Program-made: the position numbers and the translations under genes | Assembly (NCBI RefSeq): GCF_041734735.1 | Contig: NC_134895.1 | Location: 8,280,233 to 8,344,232 of the forward strand | Origin: Babylonia areolata | Lineage: Eukaryota > Mollusca > Gastropoda > Neogastropoda > Buccinidae | Length of the DNA: 64,000 nucleotides | Reading direction: 5' to 3' | The notes under the pieces: model-generated | What the model was told of the DNA's origin: nothing | What the model saw: only the letters and a program-made list of their open reading frames with translations | Database searches by the model: none | Part shown: one piece after another, positions 35,046 through 47,000 of the stretch | How the letters are laid out: every line of letters begins with the position of its first letter | Numbering within the stretch: position 1 is the stretch's first letter

Positions 35046-37339
35046 CATAGTCTCACCAAGGTGTCTTCAAGCCATTTAATGTGCAGATAAAGAAGCCTTT
35101 TCACTGCATGGTTCAAAGCTGCCAGCCAAGCAACTAGTCGTGGCATGAACAGTGCCCACAATTCAACACAGTGTATATTCTGTACACTTCAAATATATCA
35201 ATGAAACATATTCCAGTTCCTAAAGATAGGCTGATCTCTATCATGCTGCAGATCTACACAAGACTGATGCCTTTAGCATTCAAACTGCTTCCGGACAATA
35301 ATAAAATCAAAAAGAACTCCACTTGCATGAATCTGACCCAGAGAGAAAAATTCTGGAAAATCATTAATTTAACCAGTTTTCCTTTTTCCTAACTGTTGTT
35401 AATTAATCAACCTACACATCAGTTTCTGAAGTCTTTGCTCCTCTTCTACAGACAAGTCATTTAATGAAACATGACATCAGTGGTCATGTGTCAGTCTGCA
35501 TAAAACTGCCCAGCTCAAAATCAACACTGCACATAAATTCTATGATAAACGAACCTGTCTGACTGTTAAGTTATGGAGGGAAAAAAGTTTGGATATGCAG
35601 GACTGGCATATCATGATAAAAAAAAAATTGTTTCAGAAATAGGATCTGGAATCATTTAGCAGTTTTGAATGGATTCAATCCAAATTTGGTCATATTTCAC
35701 AGCAGAATTTATTAGATTCTATTCTGTGGATCACCTGACATAGCACCAATGTTATTTGTTGTTTTTTCCAGTGAGAAAAAACAACAAACACTGGCTTCGG
35801 CATTAGTGTGAAAGTGTAATTCTTGTCATTGAAGCTAACTGGATGAACATACTCTACAGTCTATTCACACAACTCACCAACTCAATGTCAATGGTACTGA
35901 AAAAAATTGCAAAACATCCCCAACATATCACTGTCTTTAAACAAAAACAAAAAAACCAACAAAACATGAGGATATGTTTATGAAGTCAAAAACATTCATC
36001 AGACAGTAATTTTGGGATGAAATTTGTTTTCCTACTTGCACACAACTCTGGATAAACATAAATCCTTTGGAATTTCATGAAAACATGCAACAGAACATAC
36101 CATGCAACAAAATAATGCAACTTATCTTTTAACACAAGACCAGAAAAACCATAATATCAAAGTCATTGACTACAACCAATGTTATTTCAGTTTGTCAGTT
36201 CATTCTGATGGTATCATTCTATTCAATCTGACCATTTATCCTGACAGCAACTAACAAACATTAACAATATAACATCATCATATCCTCAATGTCCTCTGTT
36301 AATAGACTGATAAGTTAGTTCTAAGTACAACTGCATGCAAACCCCAAAATTTAAAGCTGTTGGTTCACTCTTTCCTCAAAAACTGTTGACAGGATACACA
36401 AACAGCCTGCCTATTTTGTGAAAACATTACACAAAGTAAATGCATGCAGTCCTTTCACTCTAAGCCTGAGATTCAACAAAACCATGACAACACAGCACAA
36501 ACGTTAAACCCATTTCTCCTTTACGGCATAACAATGAGGAACACCACAGCACAAATTCTAAACTCACTTCTTAACAGCAAAACGAAGAGCAATTATCGGC
36601 AGACAATACACCACTTAAAGCAACTGCTGGTTCTGCTGCAGTGACACTGGGCAGTAACCCCCAGAACTGACTATGTTCTGCATTTTCAAACACATGAAAA
36701 GGTCTTCAAAAACAAACACCACTTCACTCTCACAAACAGCAGTATGACCTACATCAATGACCCACAGCAAAACGGCAGCATCAAGTGTGGATGAAAAATA
36801 ATCAAGCCAACATTAAACCAGAGCAGAAACAAAGCACAATGTAAACAAATGTTACTGCACAGCCCACACTACTACCATCAAGCCTCTCAGTGCTGTGAGT
36901 TTTAAGAGGTTAAAGCAGTCTTGCTTTGGCCACTTACAGAAACGGAGGAGAAAAAGTCCTCCCAGATGATGCTGGTCACCCTGTGCACCTTCCTACCTAC
37001 CTACCTACCTACCAGTATCTACACACAATCAATGACAGTCACAGCATTTTAAATGCAGAGAGCGCACCGTTGCCAGTGGATTGGGGCACTCAAACTCCAG
37101 CAACAGCAAAACTGTGATGTTATACAAACTATAATTTTTTCACCTGTGAAGTTCATAAAGTTCACTTGCCCCCACCTCTACCCCCAGTTCCCACCCTTGT
37201 TTTTGTTTTTTTTGTTTCTTTTTCAAGCATGTGTTGGGTGTATGGGTCATCTGCATGCTTTAGCACCTCCTTGAAGCAACAGGAACTCAAGTTCAAGGTC
37301 TTAAATGGTTTTTATATTTCCGTAAACCTACAGCTGACG
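35046..37339 (-). other. Probable distal 3' UTR or flank of ECM29
   Basis: A-rich on the plus strand and low-complexity. A minus-strand AATAAA is at 35708-35713. A CTAC tetranucleotide run is at 36991-37012. No coding signal. Confidence 0.45.
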
Positions 37340-37548
37340 CATCACATTTCTTTTTAACCTGCAGTTGATGCGTTATTCTTTTACTGACCTGCAGTTGAAG
37401 GATAACTTATTTTTTAACCTGAATTGATGCATAACGTTTTCTTTAAGCATTTTTTTAAAACTTGAATTGATGCATACCTTTTGTTTTAAACCTGCAGCTG
37501 ATGTGTAACATTCTTTTAAACCTGCAGTTGATGCAAACCTGTGAATGT
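37340..37548. repeat. Degenerate minisatellite, about 28-bp unit, about 8 copies
   Basis: TTTTAACCTGCAGTTGATGC-like units, diverged to TTGAATTGATGCATA. It lies just past the ECM29 stop, so probably in its 3' UTR. The TTTAACCTGCAG part resembles an acceptor on the plus strand, opposite to ECM29. Confidence 0.82.
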
Positions 37549-37935
37549 GCAACATTTGTAGGAATGGGAGCAAATGAGAGATTGTTCTGGTTAGGGAAGC
37601 AACCTTTTGTAAACAAAGATAACGTGGAACGCATTTTCTTCAAACAACTATGATCACAAAAGCAAACCTTAAACCACCCAACAATCATGAAATCTAGTAC
37701 TGAACACAAAAACAAACAAAAAAAACAACAACTACTCACACTACTGTCTCACAATCCACTGCCTGCAATGCACAAAATCCCTCTGCAGATGAGGTGACAC
37801 CCCTCCAAATCTGCAGACAACTATTTCACACACAAACTCATACAACCATCCTTCTTCACTTCCTTCGTCTTCTTCCCACCCAAAACCCATGCTGAGAAGT
37901 CACAGTTTTTTCTTTTACACAGCTACCCTAGTCCC

Positions 37936-38075
37936 TCATGAAATGGATGTGACTGTCTTCACAAGCTGACTGCACACTTCTCTAAGTTCGTAGGGCCCGT
38001 CTGATGTGAGAGGGGTCAGGGCCTGCGTCAGTTGTTGCCGAACACTGGGTGAGATTGTGCCCAGCTGGTTCACTT
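37936..38075 (-). CDS. ECPAS: ECM29 terminal exon with stop
   Basis: Completes Glu after CTGCAG, then [40 protein letters not shown] and VTSIS before TGA at 37936-37938. Length and position fit the last exon of ECM29, though this end is the least conserved part. The intron before it contains a 3'-truncated LINE. Confidence 0.8.
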
Positions 38076-41000
38076 CTGCAGACACACATCAACAACACAA
38101 AATACTGAAAAAGCTTTACTACTGCACACAAACCAACGGCTGCCTTAGTGAAACATGGCATCAAAAATGACAAATGCACTGGAGTTTGAAAAGAGGGGGT
38201 AAGTAAACAGTGCACATTTTTGTTGATATATTTTGTTCTCTAGAAAGTGTGTGTAATTTGGAACAGGGGTTGTGTCTAATCTGGATCAGGAGCTGCTATT
38301 TTGCTGTGTTTATTTCGCTCTGTTGTGTGTCTCTACATTTTCGTCAGTGGGGGAGCTCTCCATCATGTCCCTGGCTTCACTGAGGGTCTTGTGCAGGGTG
38401 TTGAGCTCAGGTGTCCAGTAGAGACGGTAGTTCCTGCGTTTGCCTCATGGAATAGCTGCCTGCGCCGCGTCTAATACTGCCTTATTAAAAGTCTTGGCAT
38501 TTTCGTTGATGTCTTGGTGCGACAGTGTCAGCGCAGAAGTCCTCTTGTCTGCCTCGTGCTTGAAAAGGTCCCAGTTTGCCTTCTTGTAATTCCAGCTTGC
38601 TGGGAGCCTGGTGGGATGGGTTTCAAAATGTCTCTGTACTGTAATGATCACTGGCCTGTGGTCGCTGCCTCCAAGCTGGGGCGACACCTCCCTTTGGGCA
38701 ATGCTATGGATGTCGTCTGTCGCGAAGGCCAGGTCAGGAGTGCTTGTGGTCCTCCATGCTCGTGAGTAGCACGTAGATGGATCTTCTGGACTGTTGATGA
38801 GGATCAGCTGGTTACTGATTGCCCAGTTTTCCACATCTTCTCCCTTCTTGTTGAGATCTTGGTAGCCCCAGCTGGGTGAGTGGCTGTTAAAGTCTCCTGT
38901 GATGATCCAGCTGTGGGAATCAACAAGGACAGAGTCGAGCTGTATTTGGTTTGTAGGTGAGTAGACATTAAGGACTGTCACTGACGTGCCTGGCAACACC
39001 AACTTGACTCCCAGAAATTCTGTGTCAAGATCAGCTTGACCAGAACTCTGGGTCTCTGCCGCTGGGATGTTGTTTCTTACCAGGGTGGTGAGGCCTCCCT
39101 TTGTTCTGTTCTCTCGGTCTTGTCTGAACAGCTCGTAACCTCTTATGAAAAAGCAGTGAGTGTTCTTGAGGTGAGTCTCTTGGATGCAACATACATCAAT
39201 CGCCTTTTCACGCAGAAACCGCTGGAGCTCAACCTTCTTGCGCTGTACTCCTTCCGCATTCCAGTGGACGATACGAAGTGCTGCTTGCCCATGTGCTCCA
39301 TTCTGTTCTCCCAAAAGAGTCTGGGAAGCATCGCGTCCGTGGTCGGTAGTAGTGGATGGGCCCCTTTGAGGCTGAGGGCCCAGCACCGTCTCCCCCCGGC
39401 CATGGTCCAGGAAGACGACACCACATCGGTCTAACGTTGTCTGCGTAGCCATATGTCATAGAATGTGTGCACAGCCAGTTTTGACTAGATCACGCCCCTT
39501 AGAGAGGCCACTGTGGCGCCGTCTTCAGTGATTTCCTGTTCTGGTAATAGTTTACAGTTGGCCAGGTTTTCTCTTGGGAGTTTTCCTTCTCTTGGAAGGA
39601 CTGCCTGCTGAGGTTAACGGACTCTATCTGCCCGGGTTTGAAATCAGAGTTGTCCTTCTCCTAGACTATGTGGGTCCACGGCACCTTATTCCATATCATT
39701 TGGTGCAACCCCCAAAGGGAGGGCTCCCCCATCCGCCACCCGGGGGACACGCCCCTACGCCGTATAGTCCAATATGAATTTGAAGAATAACGAAATCTAG
39801 ATGTCATCTAATAAAAATTTTGTTTTATAATTTACGCACACGCAAAAAAAAGGACAAAATTTGGGGGAATGTTCATTTGTTTGAATATGCTTAAAAGAAG
39901 GGAATATAGTGTTCAAATATAAACACAATACTTTCACCATCTTTGCAGTACACACAAACAACCACACACACACAATGTGCTTGCAAGTACATGCAGTGTC
40001 TTTTCTGTCGATCTGTCCATTTGTATAATCTGCCTTTTTCTTCTTCTCTTAAATACAATCATTCCTGTACTTTTTTTTCCAGACAGCAAGCAAAAAGACT
40101 GACTACATGCTGATACCACTATGCATATGCTCCAGTACTACTTTGTGTGTGTGTGTGTGTGCACAAAAATATGTGCACAGACAAGAACAAGTCAGCCCAA
40201 AAGATGAAGCGCTGATATGACACCACACGACTTTCAACCTTATTTCCAGCATGACTGAGGAAACAACAACAGTAGCACAATATAATGAGAAGCAACAAAC
40301 TTGATGACATACCTGCTAATCGGGAAACAATGAGCCGGATGATGGAAGCACTTTCTGTTCTGATTGCCGCATACTTCAGATTACCTGCCCAACACATACA
40401 CATCAAACACCCTCACATACACTTTTGATCATCATATACTTCAGATTACCTGCCCAACACATACACATCAAACACCCTCACATACACTTCTTATCATCAT
40501 ATACTTCAGATTACCTGCCCAACACATACACATCAAACACCCTCACATACACTTTTGATCATCATATACTTCAGATTACCTGCCCAACACATACACATCA
40601 AACACCCTCACATACACTTTTGATCATCATATACTTCAGATTACCTGCCCAACACATACACATCAAACACCCTCACTTACACTTCTGATCATCATATACT
40701 TCAGATTACCTGCCCAACACATACACATCAAACACCCTCACATACACTTCTGATCATCATATACTTCAGATTACCTGCCCAACACATACACATCAAACAC
40801 CCTCACTTACACTTCTGATCATCATATACTTCAGATTACCTGCCCAACACATACACATCAAACACCCTCACATACACTTTTGATCATCATATACTTCAGA
40901 TTACCTGCCCAACATATAAACATCAAACTCTCATATACACACATATACACTTCTGGTTTTGTACAAGCAAGACAAGAATGCATCTGAACAATCTATGTTT

Positions 41001-44000
41001 AAATCAAGCACATACTTCAAGCATGTGCGGAGTTTCAAACACATGTACAATACATACTTTTAGCATGTTTTGAGTTTTGAACACATGTATAATATTTTCT
41101 ATACTGGTTTCTTTCAGATGTATCTATTCAAGAAGTCAGATCTTTAGATTCTGAAGTACTGTGCATGAATATACAAGCACTTGTAAAAAACACATGTCTG
41201 TTGAATTAATAAAAAAAAAAATTCAAAAAAAGCTTTTTATCAAACATATACACAGACACAGTATGCCCATTTTTAAGTTATAAAAAAATGTTGGCAAGCA
41301 CTTACTAATTTTGCAGCTGATTTTTAGTTTGTATTTGCGGCCATTGACCAACACTTTGATCCAAGACCTAAGGAGACAGACTGTATCAAAACCCACCTAA
41401 ACAGGGCAGGACAGCAGAGAACACTGTGTGCATGGTGGAGGAAAACTGGTTTGGTTCTGCTGACAGACGCTCCTTCTCAAATTCTTTCAGTCTGAAAAAA
41501 AAAGGAGAAAGATTTTTTTTCATTTGTGTGTAATATACGCTTCCACAGGCAGGTTTTCAAAGACCTTCAGGAACATAAACACCACATAACATGCATGTCT
41601 CATTTTCTGTCTTCTCTCCAACTTTTACAATGACTCGAGTTGGCAGGATACTTCAAACAGCCCTGTAGTGCTCTGATGTAACTTTCTAACAACAAAAAGA
41701 GGACTCTGTACTTGATGCTGCTTGAATTGACTGGTCTTTGTTCTTGCACAAGACACTTTCGCACGCTTGTACATCCACACATTTCTAGACTTTTGGGGGT
41801 AGCATTCATGACAGCTCTGAGGCACTGTGCAGTTAAAAGGAGATACTACAAGCCCAAAGCTTTCAGTTAAGACATGCAGACCACCACAGGAATCAGAAAA
41901 TGAAACACAGGAACTCAGCAGTCTCCCAGTGCCATCCAGGATCAATTTGTAACCACTCTTTGTGGTCAGGTGAGTGTGTGGGACTGATGACTGTGAGGTT
42001 CAAGTTCAAATCCAACTAGGATTCTTCAGTCATGACTGGTCAAGTTCAAATCCCACCAGGATTCTTCAGCCATGACCGACTCTCACCCAACCAGCCAAGA
42101 GTGTGCTGAGGGCTAAAAAGGTAAGACTGCTACCACAAATCTGAGTATCATCACATCACATTACCGGTATATTCTCGTGTCACAGTGCTTAAAAACTGAT
42201 CTGACCGTGAAGGCTGCATAAAAGACCAAAATGAGAGTATGACAGAAAAGAACATTTCAAGTGCAAAATTTTGAGGTGGGGCATGTATGAACAATGCATA
42301 ATGCCCCCAGCTGAACAGAGAGTCCTATAATACCCCCAGCTGAACAAAGTGTCCTATAATACCCCCAGCTGAACAAAGAGTCCTATAATACCCCCAGCTG
42401 AACAAACTGTCATCCACTGCAGGGACATATCTCAGAAGTGCTGCTCAACTTCCTGATCATTACTGAAGCATGGTCCGTCTTTCTCAGGCCTGACTCCATG
42501 CTGAGGTATACTGTGCCAACAGCTTTCTTGAAGAGTCCTGAACCAAACCCATCTGAATAATACCATCAGTAACACCCTTCACCCTCACCATCGTAAAATA
42601 AAAACGTGTTATCAAGTTCCGTGGCCTTCAGGCCCATCACTGTCCTTATAAACAGCACACAAATAACACTTGAACATGAGCATAATCATACAGAGTTGTT
42701 GTTGTTTTTTTTAATCATAAAAAAGTAATACACAGCAAAAGAAACTGCAACTGGAAATCTCACATTTCTTGCACAAACACAAAAAAGTCATCAAAAAGGA
42801 GAGACACAGCCTTCAAAACTAGTGTGTAATATCCATTTGATCTACCACATGAATTAGTGGGGGGAAAATGCTTTTAAGGTAGCTTCTTATCATCTTGCAA
42901 TTGGGCAATTTTCATCGCACTCTGTTGTGACCATCAACTCTGAATCAAAGCCAACACAAATAATTTACCAACCATGCACGCACACTTTCACTAGCATGGA
43001 CAACCGAGATGACAACTAATTACAAAGACTAACTTTGTTTACACCTGTGAGTCGGTAAAACCGAGTGAATGGAAGAGACCACTCCTCTCAGCTCTAAAAA
43101 GACAGGGAAAATGCGTTGGATTTTCCTGGGCGCAGAGTGCTGAATGGACCAGCAAGGCAGAAGGTGAGGTAGAGACAAGAGAAAGAAAAGAAAACACGAC
43201 AGAAGAAAGGAAAGAAAATAAGACAGAAAAAGAATGTAACAGAAAAAAAGGACATTTCCAGCACAGAATTTTCAATCGGAGATGGGTTTTTTTAACTCAC
43301 TCGTGACGACAAGTTTTCTCCCTTGCTTTTCCCCACAGACAGCCCATTTGTAAGGGTTTGGAAAAAAATTACAAAAAATACAAAATACAGAGTAAGAAAA
43401 TGAAACTTTCAGAATTGGTTTATTACGTGTTGAGCTATTACATATAAAAAAAAAATCAAATTTCTCATCTTATTTTTACAGTTTTGCCATATGTAGAAAA
43501 TACTGCCAATTTTTCACCCCGAATCACCATACCCATGCTCACTTTCTGCATTAAAATTCGCTTTCTTCTTCGTCATCATCCACCTCTTCAATGTCCGACC
43601 CTTCAGTTTGTAGCATTTCAAGTACTTCAGCAACCCTAAAATGTTGTCGTCGCTGCCTTGTTCGCTTCACAACATTTTGAGAAGAGCCCACTTTGCTAAC
43701 AGGCTGGCACGCAAGCAGACGACCGTGTCAGTGACTTTGTCAGCGTGTGTGCGAGACGGGCCACACATGGCAGGCTGACCAATCATACCATTCGATTGTG
43801 GAGTGACCCAGAATAGCGCACACTGCTTGGCTAATCACAAAATCACGTGTACAACGCGTGATGGATTTTTATTTCTTGAAAATGCTATTCCATTCCGTCG
43901 TCTGAAACCGAATACATTTTATGTAGGAATCCTCATGCATTCCTTCGTCCGGAGAGAGTTAACTAAAAGAAATTCTCTGCATCCCCAAGGGTGTTATATT

Positions 44001-47000
44001 TCAGCAAGGCCTTGGCTAACAGTCCTAAATACAAATGTGCACTTGCTTTCTCTCTCACTCTTGTTTTCTTGTTCAATATGCAGATACACATATTTTCATC
44101 TTACCTGTCAATGTATTTGTACAAAGCCTGTAAAACCACCATCTGCACTTTCCACGTACTGACTGGCAAGGCAGACACCAACTTGTCCAGGTACACTTCT
44201 TTAAATTCACCTGGAAAAAACAAAAGTCATCCAGTGATATTCAAGGGTTTTTTTGTTTTCGTTTATATATATGAAATTTATGTTGTTTTTTGCCTGTAAA
44301 TGGCAGAATGAATTCAAGAAGTTGATTATTAACTTTTAACTGATTTTCAAAATGTAGCAATTACACTCGCATGCATGCAAGAATGCACGTTCATGCACGC
44401 ACACACAAATGCTTATTTGTAAACCATTTTCAGTGTGTCACAATTACACTCGCATATGACTATCTGTATGAAATGAAACAAGTACACTCATCCGCATACA
44501 TGCAAACACACACACATACACTTTAATACTACTGATAGGAAAACAAACACTCTTGCAGACAGATTTTAAAAAAAGAAAGAGGTGGTGCTGCACTGTCAAG
44601 ATGCGCTCTTCCTTGGGAGAGCAGCCCAAATTTCACACAAGAGAAATGTGTTGTGACAAAAGAGTAATACAGGTTGACAATTTGTAACTGCATGTACATG
44701 CATGCACAAACCCACACATACACACCTATGTGCACACAGAGATGCAAATGCAACCAGCACCACAAGTAAAGGCATGCAGACAGACACACAAACAATCAGC
44801 AGCACATGGTAAAGGGGACAGAGAGAGAGGAGTGGAGGTCTGACCCTGAGTGGTGTGGGCGAGGGGCCAGGCCTGACCCAGGGTGACGTAGCATACTTTG
44901 GTCAGCTCCTCCTCCTGCACAGGGCTGCTGTCATCATCCTTCTCCTTCTTCGTCTGCTGACACACACCACACCACACCACACCACACCACAGTCAGTGGG
45001 CACCTTACTTCTGCTTCTGCTGCTGCAGGCCATCCACAGTTTGTTGGTACCTAACAGCTTCTGCTTAGTGTCTTCCAAACACCTACACTTTCTTGCAAAT
45101 GTCACATAAAAACTGGCTCAGAAAAGACTCTCTGCCAGGATTCTCCCTTCCCAGTGATTTATTCTTATTTTGCATCTGTTAGCATGATTGTTTATGTGTG
45201 CAAGTGGGTGTGGTGGCTTCAGCTGGATTGGTGTGACTTTCTTTTGCTTTAGTTCCTCTTCAGGATGAAGGCGGATGTGGAAAAAAGCATGTTCCTTCTG
45301 TATCTGTTACCCTCACGAATAACAAATTTGTTTCATCTTGTCTTGCATTATCAAACTCTAGCATGGCATGACTGACCGACCCAGTGCAGACAACCCGATG
45401 CATGTAAGCAGGGTGGGACATTTTCTCTCTGTGTCTGGCAGTCAAACATCATGCATCTTGCTATGGACGGCACATGTGTTGTACGAAGCAGACTGGTGAG
45501 TTGAGAAAGAACATCATTTTTCAGTCAGCATTCTTTTTTTACTTTGTTTTTGAAATACATTTTTGATCTCAAATAAGCAATACTTCAAGCCAGTTTCCAC
45601 CAGAATTACATCAATTATGACAAACAGTTAACACTGTGATAGTGCTACTCATTTCGTCCTTAATATATTTTCAAAAAGCAAAATATTCCTTACTGATACA
45701 AACATGTAACCAATGTAAATGCTACAACACAATTGTGTATACATCATAAAACCACGCTCTCTGACATCAGATTTCCTTCCAGTTTGAGAGGTGAATGTTG
45801 AAAACTGAAAGACTACACTGGCTGTTAAGTGACAGCACTACTGGTCACCTGTGAGAGATGGGGGGTGACGATGTCCCAGACCCGTTGGAAGAGGTCGCGT
45901 TGGAAGGTCTCCACAATGCTGCCCAGACAGGCCAGGGCTGACAGTCTGTACACCGGCTGGTCCTTGCCACTCTCCCTCAATGCTGTGTCCACAATCTGTC
46001 AGGTACCAACACACTGTAAACCATCTCCCTCAATGCCTTGTCCACAATCTGTCAGGTACCAACACACTGTAAACCATCTCCCTCAATGCTGTGTCCACAA
46101 TCTGTCAGGTACCAACACACTGTAAACCATCTCCCTCAATGCCTTGTCCACAATCTGTCAGGTACCAACACACTGTAAACCATCTCCCTCACTCCACTTC
46201 GAAGTATCCAACAAAAGCTTAAGTAGTGTCATCACACTTGTTTATCAATGTGTCTTTCTTTTGTGAGTCACAGTTGTGAAAGTGTAACATTGATGTAATA
46301 TGTGTGTCAGAAGCACATGCATGTGAGCTGCACACTGGTGACTTTGGAGTTGATTGTCACCATTGACAGATGAGGAATCAGTCCCATTAATGATCACCGA
46401 CATCCATTCAAGGTACTATTACAATATAAGACATGATTTATATGATTTATACGATCCAGAAAAAAACTCTCTTAGCCCCATCCACACTTTTATCTCATGT
46501 CATCAATTTCAGTGTGCCAGTACTGTCTACTTGTTTTCCATGATTGAAATGATGGTCTTCATATAGTAATGGTGGTAAAATTAAACAACAGTATTTCTAT
46601 GATCAGAAATGACCCATGTCAATACACCTTTAAACATTATGTTAATGTTTCTTGAGAAATGTGATTGTCATTTTTTTTAAGATTATTTATTTGATCTTCA
46701 AATACAGATATACTAAAACACAAAGTCACTGAGATACAATGAGTTGTTGTGGGATTAAGTGTATAAAACTGGGCACTGCCTGCTTATAATGTATCAGTAA
46801 GAAATGAAAGCTCGGATGAGTCAAAAAAACAAAACAGCATAAGTCAAAAAAGCTTTACCTTCTGAACCAAGGTGTCATCTTGCAGAACAGCATCTCTGTA
46901 AACAATATAACATAATGAAAATATATGTTTTCAGAGTAACAAGCCACGCTGGAAAAAAAAAAAAACAAGGGGAAAAAAAAGCCTCAAACTCAGATACGTT

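Noticed and set aside
38514-39434. Plus-strand open frames of 83 and 132 codons
   Set aside because: Shadows of the minus-strand LINE endonuclease frame.
40385-40955. Regular 65-bp repeats that look like a CRISPR array
   Set aside because: The whole unit is conserved with no unique spacers, there are no cas genes, and the context is a eukaryotic intron.
45849-46125. Plus-strand 98-codon frame with repeated [17 protein letters not shown]
   Set aside because: Reverse-strand reading of ECM29 exon 14 and its minisatellite.
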